Positions 48,498 through 59,332 of a stretch of 64,000 nt of DNA are shown in pieces. The translations under genes and the position numbers were made by a program. A model generated the notes under the pieces. The model saw only the letters and a list, made by a program, of their open reading frames with translations. It ran no database searches and was not told where the DNA came from. Numbering within the stretch: position 1 is the stretch's first letter; the number at the start of each line of letters is the position of its first letter. The stretch lies in NCBI RefSeq assembly GCF_963675165.1, contig NC_087388.1, positions 2,024,800 through 2,088,799 of the forward strand, read 5' to 3'. The DNA is from Halichondria panicea. Its lineage: Eukaryota; Porifera; Demospongiae; Suberitida; Halichondriidae.

Positions 48498-49186
48498 CAA
48501 CCTTTTTCACCTCACTTGAAATGTACATTTTAAAAAACAAAAAAAGAAATGTACCACTAATTGACCTCAGGTATGTAGTAATGGTCAGAGCTGGGCATGC
48601 TCACAGTAAATGAATGATTGCGAGTAATAATGGGGGAACCTGGCTGTACAAAATCCTATAATCATTTGTATCTGAGGTGGAGAATGGTATGGCAAAAGCT
48701 TGTCAATTGCTGTACCATCGGGAAGCAGCAGATAGATTGTTTGTTGCTGAAGCTACTACATGTTTGGCCCGAGGGTTGTTGATAGATTTCAATTCACTGG
48801 AGATGTGTCGCTGCTTATAAAGCCAGCCCAAGGGAGCACTGTCTAGATGATCTCACGATGAATTGAAATTATTTGTGAAAAGCCGACTACCTAAAATTCA
48901 GACCCAATTGCTTCAGAAGTTCAGATTACTGGTAGATCTAAAGTGCTGCCACATTATGCTGTCTATACTTAAACGCCTAGGATTCACTCGAAAGAAGGCT
49001 AAACACATCAATACAACGCTCTAAAAATAGATATAGGTCTTGCACAACCATGCAATCATTCATTTTACAATTTGAAACTGAGCATGCAGCTCTGACCATT
49101 ACTATATGTACACATACCTGAGGTCAATTAGTGGTACGTTTCTTTTTTGTTTTTAAACTGATATTTCAAGTGAGGTGAAAAGGTTG
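48498..49186. mobile_element. 689-bp element with about 110-bp TIRs
   Basis: Long inverted ends beginning CAACCTTTTTCACCTCACTT (left) and its complement (right), with matching inner parts such as CACTAATTGACCTCAGGTATG and TAATGGTCAGAGCTG. TA flanks both sides (48496-48497, 49187-49188), as in Tc1/mariner-type insertion. The non-repetitive middle shows no frame. Confidence 0.8.
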
Positions 49187-49556
49187 TATACGTGCATGGA
49201 ATACCGTATAGATGTAAATTCCACTATTGTGCATGTGACATGATCAATAAGTACGAATAAAAGTTGCAAATCTATAGCTTAGCACAAAACATTTTTGAGA
49301 GTAATATTGACAATTGACAACGTAAGTAAAAATGGAATACTATTTGAAGGACATATTATGATGTATTGAAGCACAGATGTTAAACGCAGTAGTAATTATT
49401 TTGTGAGTATTGTGTTAAAAAGTTGCAAAGCATATTAATTTACAGTGACATAATGTCTTAAGCACCTATATATACATTACGACGTTATGAACGTAGCTGC
49501 ATGTTTACTTGCATTGGTATAGCTGCATGTACATTGTATGATACTATAAAGTTCTT

Positions 49557-51265
49557 TTTCTCAACTGACCAAAGTTGCCGTCTCCCTGGCTGTCCACTTT
49601 TGCATGACAAGTGCTTGTCTGATCGGCTCTGCTCCTCTGTCTATGCCCAATGCCTTCAGAAGTGAGGGAGAGGGGAGAAGCAAGACACTGCCATCGAGAG
49701 CCAGCAATGATGGCAGCAAACGATTCGAGAAAGTCCTCGTTAGGACAGGGAGAGATTGAGTATTTCTGCATAACACATATATAAAATAAATAAGCCATAT
49801 GGATAGCTAATGATTGTGACGTACTTATACTGCATGTGCTCTTGTGTAGGTTGACTGAGAGCCTCTGATAACATTTTCCAAGTGGATTCTTGAGACATCC
49901 ACAGTCAAATTACTTCTTCTTTATTATTAGCAATATCACAAGCCAAGGACGGATGTTATAGCGGTTTTCATTGAGCATCATTTACTCCTTGCAAAGCAGA
50001 GTCATGTGAACCATTCAAACGAACCTGTAAAAAGAGCGTGTATAACGAATATATGTGCATGTGTGTGCTTGAAACTTACTCCAGTGAGATATGGCCAGTC
50101 TTGTTGGGCTGATTCAATATTTAATCGTAGTAGAGAAGCATCATCCTTCTTTATCATGACTCGAAGTTAGTTCCTGCTGCTATAATGCTTTATCACTATT
50201 TAGGTGAATTTCTAGCATTAAAATGCTCATCCTTGGAGGCTGCTTGGATCAAGAAGGTAAACATGATGTCACTACTTGGCTATAATTATAATACTCAGCG
50301 TCTTTAGGCATAAATTATCGACAAATATCTCCACCTCGTTCTTCATAAGCCAATGCAGACAAGTCCACCAGACATGACAGCGAAGGTAATTGGCAGCATG
50401 TACATGTAGAAGAATTAGAATCTGTAGATACTATAAAGAGTTTGCAGTTTGTTGGCAAGTTTTGTTGAAATGCAATACATAATTATTGATATATAGATAA
50501 AGGATAAAGGAAAAGCACATGTAGAAATTGTGTTGGGAAGAAGTTAAATCTGTCACCGTTACATTCAGCATACCATCCCAGTAATCTTATGGATTTTGGC
50601 CATTGTAGTTCTTTAAGCTTGATCATTAGATCACATATAGAGGAGGGAAAAACAAATGACATTTCTGTTTGTATTGGTACAGGAGTGAGTTGTTAAAGAG
50701 TGTGATCCTCTTTCAGGTACTGATTTTTAATTTCGTGACAGTACTGCAGCTTAATTAAGTAGACTTTCTTTTATGATGTACTCCGCCAGTGTCCTCTACA
50801 GTTGTAACGATTCTTGAATAATGCCTACGCTGAACTTGAGTTTGATCGATGTGCTTGATAAGGTCCGCTTTAGCTGACTTTGAAAACAGTTTATTGTACA
50901 TCTGATGTGGATATCTTGAGTGACTATGTGGTTCTCAATCGAGTCCCTTTCTCTCTCTATCCCATTAGCAGACCTAAATCATACAATGAAAGTAATCGTG
51001 TAATAAGAGTGTATGCAGGTGACGAAGAATTTAGTAGTGGCAGCAGAATTTCTTTATTTAAAAGATAAGCAGGTATACTTTGCAAGCTGGAATGTGTTCA
51101 ACAATTTTTTCAACATATCAAGAGAGTGCTTGTCTCAGGGGAAAGTTCGATATGGTTGATTTTGAAGAATTTCTTAGTAAGTTCCTTGTTAACTATACAG
51201 CTCCACGTTTGCGACAATCAAGCTATAGAGCAACGCTTTGTATATCTTGGAGCTGCTATACATAC
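49557..51265 (-). pseudogene. Decayed 3' fragment of the ankyrin-Roc-COR-death family (E)
   Basis: Going down the minus strand, pieces match gene D in order: the end of the Roc domain with the CTTGATTGTCGCAAACG stretch (about 51180-51265), COR pieces (about 50280-51180), first death-domain remnants (about 49840-50040), and a shifted second death domain at 49557-49760 (DEDFLESFAAI, SRWQCLASPLSLTSEG). Many indels and stops. It lies directly 3' of gene D, as B and C do to gene A. Confidence 0.8.
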
Positions 51266-51499
51266 AAATAACTATTACACAAAAATTGCTTGAAGGAAGC
51301 ATTGACTAATAAAAAAAATGAGGTGATTATTTTGAGGGATGCACATGTACGGAGTTTTGCGAGAAAAATGACAATTGATGAGCGGTAGTAATCGATATTG
51401 TAATGGCTTCTGACACAAATAATTTACGGTGAAGTATGTTGCTTTAAACAGCTATAAAAATGTTATTTGTGTTGTGATGTATGCATGATGCAAAAGTTC

Positions 51500-54400
51500 T
51501 CAGATATGAAACACTGAGAGTGTACGGAGCCTCTCTCTCAACTGACCATAAGTTGCCGTCTCCCTGGCTGCCCACTTCTGCAGCATGACGAGTGCTTGTC
51601 TGGTCGGCTCTGCTCCTCTTGTCTTTCTCTTGATGCTCACAATGTCTTCAGAAGTGAGGGAGAGGGGAAAAGCAAGACTCTGCCATCGAGAGCCAATGAT
51701 AACAGCAAATGATTGGAGAAACTCCTCGTCAGGACGGAAAGAATCGTTTTCAAGGATTTTCTCTTGGAGAGCCACATCTATACAATGGAGGTAATGCACA
51801 CATGAATATTAAGCAGTGTGCATATAGATAATTGCATGTGAGGTATATACTTACTGTGTTCTTGTGAGATATGACTAGCTTTCTGGGACAATCCAATTGT
51901 AGGTTCACGGAGAGCTTCTGCCAAGACTTTCCAAGTGGGTTTTTGAGAAATCCACAGTCGAATTATTTCTTTTTTCTTAGCATTGTCACCAGGGAAGGAT
52001 GCTTCGTTTTCAATGGCATCTAATTTGTTCCAGGGGATCAAAAGATTTATTCCCAACAGTTTCCATTGAGCACCATTTACTCCTTGCAAAGCAGAGTCAA
52101 TCAGGGACTCATCCATCGGAAACAACAAATCTGTACAAAAATACACGAATGAATCAAATGTGTGTGTGTGTGTGTGTGTGCGTGAAACTTACTCCAGTAA
52201 GAGCTTGCCCATCTTGTTGGGCTAATCCAATCTTTCATCAGAGATGAGAAGCATCGACCTTCTTTATCCATGACTTGCTCAGAGCCTTCTGCTAGTGCTT
52301 CTTCAATATCTCTAAGAGCGTATTTAGGTGCATTTCTAGCATTTATAAAAGGTTCATCCTTGAGATTACTCGGATCAAGAAGGTAAACGGTAGGAACTAT
52401 ACCAGCACAGAATTCAACTTTTTCTTTAACTACGTTCTAAATAACTAGTTGTAGAGTAATAGCACATTCGACTTGGTTTTTGGTGTTACTCCTTGCTAGT
52501 ACAATCAGTTCCTTACTATCAGCATATTTAGGCATATCAACAAATACCTCCACTCCGTTCTTCATAAGCCAATGCAGACCTGTCGACCAGACATGACAGC
52601 GGGGATTGGCAGCGTGTACCTCAGCAATCAAAGAATCGGAAGCTGTAGTGGAGAGTCTGTGTCTTGTGGGCAGGCTTTGTTTCAGTGCAAAGTTGTGAGA
52701 GAGATTAACAATAAGCACATGGAGAAATCGTGTTGGGAAGAAGTCAAATCTGTCACCATCACATTTAGCATACCACCCCAAAGTAATCTTATCACCTTCA
52801 GATTTAGGCCATTGAATGTCCTCAAGCTTGAGATCACATAGAGCAGGGAAAAATAAATGGGATTTTTCTTTAGTGGAACCCTCTGTTGGTACTGGTACAG
52901 ATGTGAGTTGAGAAAGAGTGTGGTCCTTTTCCACATACAATTTCTCAATTTCGTGACAATACTGCAGTTTAAGTAGACTTTCTTTTGTGATGTACTCTGG
53001 CAGTACTCTCTCCAGTAGTGATTCTGGAATAATGCCTATGCTGAACTTGAGTTGATCAATGTGCTTGGTGAGGTCCGCTATAGCAGACTTTGAAAACAGT
53101 TTATTGTGTACATCTGACGTGAATGTTGATATCTTGAGAATAATTATGTGGTTTTCAATGGAGTCCCCTTCTCTATCTATCACCATTAGCAGACCCAAAT
53201 CATGTAACTCTCTTATGAGAAAGTAAAGTGATGAAGAATTTAGTGGCAGCGGAATTCCAGTCTCTTCAATGTGAGAGATAAGGAGGCTGACTTTACAAGC
53301 TGGAACATGTTCAAAGTCTTTTTTCAACAATCCCAAGAGAGTGCTTGTCTCTGAGGAAAGTCTGATGGGTACTTTGGAAAATCTATTCGTAAGTTCTTTT
53401 ATGCCATTTACTATAGCTCCTCGTTTACGACAATCAAGAGCAACACTTTGTTCAATATGAAAATGGTCAATCTTGAAATTGCTACAGAATTTTTGTGATA
53501 TACTGTCAAGCACACGTAATGTTTTTTCAACTGATGATTTATTAGTTGCATCAGCATGGCTTCCTACTGGTAAAATAATCGTGTTTGAGAATTGCTTAAT
53601 ATTGTATGATAGAAATGAAAGCCAGTAGCTGTATTTAGTGACAGCAGCTTCTTCACCTTTACTCAAGTCACAAAGTATCAAATATATATTATTTCCTTTC
53701 GATGTGTTGATTGACTCCATAATTGCAGCATGTGAGGAGTAGTACTCGGAATCACCAGCAAAATCATAAAGTATCATTCTTCCATAAGTATTACTGTCGT
53801 AAGTACTTGGAACAATGCCTGCAGTGTGAGGGGCAACAGTTGATGTGCTGAAGTAGCTGATCAAACTCTCTTTTTTAATAGTCTCAATAAGCGTGGATTT
53901 CCCTGCATCCGAATGACCTACAACAAATATTCTGGTGAGGTACTTTAAATTACCAAACTCTTGTTTAGCAAGTTTGACTAGTTGCTGATAAGTTGACTGG
54001 AATTGGTTAAGATTTCGAAAAATTGTAATCATTTTCTGATTTTTCTGGGCTTTAGCTAAATCAAGTGCAGTCTTCCCATCTTTATTTCTCACAAAATGTT
54101 TAGTCAAAACTTTGTGTTGAGTAATCAGGTGTCTCACTGTTTCAACATGTCCTTTCATAGCTGCAATGTGTAGGGGTGTGTTTCCATCGTCATCTCTATT
54201 AGCAAAATCGAGGCCGTATTCCATCACCAGTTTGTCTATCAGTTCTACATGGCCACCCTGGCACGTATAGTGAAGGAGAGTATAACCATTGTAACCTCGG
54301 ACATGGCAATTGCTGTTAAATTCTTTGACTAATACATTCAAAACATGCATATAACCATTCAAAGCAGCTAGCATCAATGGAGTGGAACTGTCATTATTAG

Positions 54401-56111
54401 TACAATGAATATCAGCTCTGTGCATACTGATCAGGTGTCTCACTGCTTCAACATGTCCTGTAGCGGCTGCAATATGAAGAGGTGTGTCTCCATTGTTGTC
54501 TCTATCTGTGGGATCAAAGCCATATTCCAGCACCAGTTTGTCCATCAGTTCTATATGGCCATATTTGCATGTTTGGTGAAGGAGAGTACGATCTTTGTTA
54601 CCGCAGCAAATGTGACGATTACTGTTGAATTCTTTAACTAAGGCATCCAAAACATTCACATGACCATTCAGCACGGCTAGCATCAATGGAGTTTTGTTGC
54701 TATTATTTATGCTATCAATATCAGCATTGTGCTTACTGATCAGGTGTCTCACTGTTTCAACACGTCCTTTAGCGGCTGCAATATGAAGAGGTGTGTCTCC
54801 ATTGTTGTCTCTATTTGTGGGATCGAAGCCATATTCCATCACCAGTTTGTCTATCAGTTCTATATGGCCACCTTTGCATGCATAGTGAAGGAGAGTATAA
54901 CCATTGATATCTTGGATATGAAGATTGCTGTTGAATTCTTTGACTAACACATCCAAAACGTGTACATGACCACACAGCGCAGCTACCATCAATGGAGTAA
55001 TGTTGTCATTGGCAGTGTAATCATTATCAGCACTGTGCTTACTGATCAGGTGTCTCACTGCTTCAACATTTCCCCTAGCGGCTGCAATATGTAGAGGTGT
55101 GGCTCCAATATCATTTCCATCTGCTGGATCGAAGCCATATTCCACCACCAGTTTGTCTATTAATTCAATGTGGCCATTAGTGCACGCATAGTGAAGAAGA
55201 GTGCAGCCATTGAAACCTCGAACATGACAATCGTTGTTGAATTCTTTGACTAACACATCCAAAACATGTGCATGACCCTTTGCCACAGCTAGCATCAATG
55301 GAGTACTATTCTTATAATCAGTGCAATCCATATCAGCATTGTGCTTACTTACCAGATGCCTCATTGTTTCAACATGTCCTGCCATTGCAGCAAAATGCAA
55401 AATTGATTGCTCATTCTTGTCTTTTACCAAAGGGTCAATACCATATTCTGAAATAAGGCTCTCCACGAGCAGTACATGTCCTCCAAAACAGGCACAGTGG
55501 AGAACAGACAAGCCATGGAAACCCCTCATATTGATGTCCATTTTTTCCCCTGAAACTAAACGATTAATTAAGTTTGTGAGACCAAGTGATGCAGCTACAA
55601 GCAGTGTAAAGAAGCCTTCATCATTAAAATGTTTGAATTCGTTATAATCAGAAAAGAATTTGGATATCATTAGCATAGTTTTTTCCACTGCCTTTGAATC
55701 ATTGTAATACTCGAAGAAAATATCCTCAAAGATTTTAACATGATGAGAATCAGTCTGACTACGACTGAATGAGCATGGCAGTCTTACGCCATCAGAGAGG
55801 CATTTACCACACATCGATAATAGATTCAGCATGATAATTATTTGCACATGTTTGTTCTTAGCAGCAAAAAGCATTGGTGTATTACCGCCATTATCAATAG
55901 CTCCTATGTCAGCAACAAAGTCATTGGCTAGTGTCCAAACCGTATCGAGATGACCATTAGCACATGCAAGATGAAGAGATGTTTGGTTGTGTGAGTTTCT
56001 GGCATTCACTTCATATTGCTTTGTTTTCAACAGCTCTCTGACCTCATCTAAGTTCCCACGGCTGGCAGCAGTGTGTAGGGGAGTATCACATGACTGGCTG
56101 TCATCAGCCAT
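51500..56111 (-). CDS. Ankyrin-Roc-COR-death protein with premature stop (gene D)
   Basis: Three exons: 52193-56111, 51855-52130 and 51500-51777, with introns of 61 and 77 nt; exon 2 is 276 nt in both A and D. Reading through one stop gives 1490 aa. Start MADDSQSC at 56111. It has about 20 ankyrin repeats plus the same head insert as gene A, a Roc-like P-loop GHSDAGKST at residue 732, DFAGDSEYY, GSHAD, COR motifs (HLFFPAL; FFPTRFLHVLIV), then two death domains (AQWKLLGINL; SRWQSLAFPLSL, ending LSVFHI). At 52437-52439 a TAG replaces the CAG of gene A and fragment C (VVIQKV versus VI-stop-NV). The frame is otherwise open and splice sites intact, so as sequenced the product is 1224 aa with no death domains. 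The exact stop could be a true null, an allele, a readthrough or editing site, or an error. Confidence 0.85.
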
Positions 56112-56441
56112 TTCTGATAATGATAAGTTTACAATTGTATGTCTGATCAGATGTGTGTATGTAGTGCGTTGCATGAGACGGAGAGCTTATGTGCGCACTT
56201 GATATTGCTTACAATGCTGCTATACACAACACATGCACAATGCAGATACACGTGAATGATCGAGTAGTGGCATTGTATGTTGTGTACCATGTGATATTGC
56301 TTTATACAATGCTATTACAACAACACATACATGCATAACCACGTACATGCACATAACACACATGCACAAATTAAAAAGGAGAGCTATACAAGTGATACTT
56401 GCATGCTTTTATTTACCAAATATACTGGGTCTTAAATATAA

Positions 56442-56656
56442 TACCGTATAGCCGGTAATTTTCAGGGACAAAACATTCGTGGTTGAGCAATATATATAGT
56501 TGTAGTCACTTTGTGGATAATATTTCGTGGTTGCTGCTTGCACTGCAGGTAAAGGTAGGCAAGGTCGCTTCATTTGTGGGTAAAAGATTCGTGGTGGTCT
56601 GAGCTTCACGAAAACCACGAATATTTTGTCCTCTGGAAATTACTAGCTATACAGTA
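56442..56656. mobile_element. MITE with ATACCGTATAGCCGGTAATT ends
   Basis: Inverted ends ATACCGTATAGCCGGTAATT and GGAAATTACTAGCTATACAGTA, with inner CATTCGTGG...CCACGAAT pairs. It lies upstream of gene D's start. Same family as 37862-38110. Confidence 0.7.
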
Positions 56657-57386
56657 CGTGCTTAATTTGTGATGACACTGCATGTACAAGCTCTTTATCT
56701 ATTGTGATCATTACTTTGCTCCTTGGGTGTCTTTTGTTTGCGTTCTATGCAAAAACTCACAATTTTCAATCGACAAAGCCTTAATTGCATTCAAAACCAG
56801 ATACTTTTATAGATCAGATTCTATATGTAAATCGAGCTATATTAAATACTGTATATTCAGCAGGTTTCTGCAGGCAATGAGACACCTATGTTAGGTACTG
56901 TGCATAAAAGTGTGGTACAAACAACGCATAAAGGAGAGCAATTCATAAGCTAAAGTCAGTGACATGTGAATTTTCACCTGGATAGAAAGTCGCTTTTTGT
57001 TAGTCCTAACTTGATGATGGGCCAAAAACTGGTGCACTTTGCTTGGTTGCTCCTTCAATTTAAGGCTTGTTCAAATCAATCATGAGTTTTAGGGCTATTA
57101 ATACAAGCACAGTACACATAGATCTCTTGTGTACTGGAAAACTTGCATATGTCAGACAGGAAGTTGAAAATGTCAAGACATTGATATTGAACAAGTAGCC
57201 TCGACTCCAGCCCCTTCAACAGTGGGCCTGGAATCGAGACTAAACGAAATTTTTACTCACGAAAACCACCGTTTCTCGAGTTGAACGAATTTTTTACCCC
57301 CATGAAAATTACCCGCTATACCATTCAGGTCAAAAATGCATGACAGAATCATCGATCATCAATCAGCAATCATCCATCGATCATTG
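56657..57386. other. No gene seen; repeat fragments
   Basis: It contains a CCTCGACTCCAG...CTGGAATCGAG inverted repeat at 57196-57242 and an orphan end of the TATAGCGGGTAATTTTCG family at about 57300-57325. Nothing else is supported. Confidence 0.5.
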
Positions 57387-57466
57387 CCAATCGGGTTTGT
57401 CGATCACATCAATCGGTTTGTCGATCACACCAATTGGTTTGTCGATCACCACACCAATCGGTTTGA
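57387..57466. repeat. Short tandem repeat, 21-24 bp unit
   Basis: About four copies of CAATCGGTTTGTCGATCACA with small length differences (57387, 57409, 57430, 57454). CGATCA words also precede the array. Confidence 0.85.
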
Positions 57467-57924
57467 CCCTTGACCTTTCAACTTTACAGTTTCGCTAGAA
57501 ACACTTAACTTGTATTGTATGTGCACATGTCAATTGAAGTGAAAGATATATAATGTTGGAATACAGCTTCAGAAAACAGTGTGAGACAATACTGGATGAA
57601 TAAGTGACGCAAATTACATGATAACACGCATGCATGCTCATGAAAACATGGTCCGAAGAGGTTAAATACAGAAAACATGTTCTGGCATAAATGAGAGTGT
57701 GTTTACAGAGTTATGAGTTACGAGCAACACTTAGCGCTTCCCAAAACCTCCATGGTTCTTGAGGCCATACAGCATTTTTCTTTGAAAAGAGCTGGCTGGT
57801 TGTGGTACTGTGTTGGTAGTGTAAGGTGGAGTGCACAGGTTGATGATGTGGGGAACATTCCTTTTGGGCAGAATGCGAGTACAGGCGACAAGTCTAACCC
57901 CAATGGAGGCACTGACTCTGCCCC

Positions 57925-58183
57925 AGTTTTTTAGTATCTGTAAGTTTAAAACATTATTTTTCAGGGGGGGTCAAATTTTATTTTTGCCAATTTTGCTCAG
58001 AAGCAGAGATACAAGTCTCAAAGTCAGCTGTGCCAGGACCTCGAGAACAAGTCGCTCATGATATCGAGGCTAGTACAAGAGCAAGACGTTTGATTGTATC
58101 TCTGCTTCTGAGCAAAATTAGCGAAAATAAAATTTGATCCCCCCCTGCAAAATAACGTTTTAAACTTACAGACACTAAAAACT
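57925..58183. mobile_element. Foldback element with arms over 75 bp
   Basis: The left arm (AGTTTTTTAGTATCTGTAAG ... TTTTGCTCAGAAGCAGAGAT) and its near-complete complement at the right flank a loop of about 85 nt. A G-run on the left and a C-run on the right lie opposite each other. Two shadow frames on opposite strands come from the inverted arms. Confidence 0.8.
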
Positions 58184-58551
58184 AGGCTTGAAGTAGTCTG
58201 CAAGAGAAGTTTGGATAAATAATTCAATTAGTTACCTTAATTAGCTAAGGTCAAGTGGTTCCAGCCTCCTCTGATTTTAATCGGCCTGGAATCGAGGCTA
58301 GGTGGTTACTAACCATGCTAACAGCCCTATAAATCTCTGGCTCTATCTCAGTATTTCAGTATCATCCTACAAATTTAGCTGGCGAATATTTGTGACATTA
58401 TAATTATATTATGAACATGAACCTTTTCGTTACGTATCAGCTTCTCACAAAAATACCGAATTGGTGAGAGTTTCATGGTTAGATAAGATTTAACATCAAA
58501 CAAATTGCTAAAAGGGATTAGCCTAGCTCATCAATTTACACTTAGGAAAAA

Positions 58552-58800
58552 GAGGCAATGGGGAACTTAGCATTCCTTGTTTGGTGCAGCATTTACTTTT
58601 ATTTATTTAATATTACGTGATATACTGCGATGAATTCAGGACACAGCTGTTTTTAGTTGGTTTCGTATCGTACATCTGGTCATCTGATTCACTGTATCTC
58701 TCCAAGATGTCCTCAGAATCTTTGTAATAATTATCTATGATGTACAGCACTGTACAATCATGCATGCAAATCATGTATTGTGACCACGAATATTATTCTA
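58552..58800 (+). pseudogene. Decayed copy of the Kunitz gene 5' half
   Basis: GAGGCAATGGGGAACTTAG matches the start of exon 1 (GGGGCAATGAGGAACTTGAG). ACACAGCTGTTTTTAGTTGG and TCTCCAAGATGTCCTCA match exon 2 (CACAGCTGTTTCAAGCTGG; TCTCCAAGATGTCCTCA). The ATGCAAATCATGTATTGTGA region matches the following intron. Indels and stops break every frame, and the Kunitz exons are not found. Confidence 0.75.
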
Positions 58801-59332
58801 TGCTGATCTAGCACTATATATAACTCTATATAATAGCTGAATACACTATATTCAGCAGATTAATGGATGATACTTTTGCAGTCTCACAAACTTTAATTTC
58901 TATACACAAAATTGTAGATTGTGGCAGCCCTGCAAGTCGCCATAAATTTCTTGTGCTATATACAAACATAGGAATTCAATATAGAACCATGCAGATAAGA
59001 CTCTCCCAATAGGCTATTTATATTTATCAAGTATAATTATTTTTTATCATTACGAGATCTCTAGAGATCTATAGTATACACATGTGCTTACTACAAAACA
59101 ACTCTATTGTATGAACCTACAATATTTAGTTTGATAACAAATCAAGTAAACTTGCTACATGTAGCTATTAATTATTTTATTCTACAAGCTGTATATATGT
59201 GTTTGGTTAATCTTCCAATCTCACTAAAACATAACTTACTATTGCCTATTATATTACAGTAAATTTCCGGTAAATTTGCTAATTCTACTGCTCCGTGCAA
59301 TGTGTTGATACTATAATATTTATGTCGATAGG
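58801..59332. other. No gene seen
   Basis: AT-rich spacer between the Kunitz relic and the ZNFX1-like pseudogene, with no domain-bearing frame. Confidence 0.5.

Noticed and set aside
52436..52440. Frameshift as the cause of gene D's truncation
   Set aside because: Aligned copies have equal length here; only CAG to TAG differs, so it is a nonsense change.
57713..58227. Small overlapping frames around 57.7-58.2 kb
   Set aside because: They arise from the foldback arms and have no domain or splice support.
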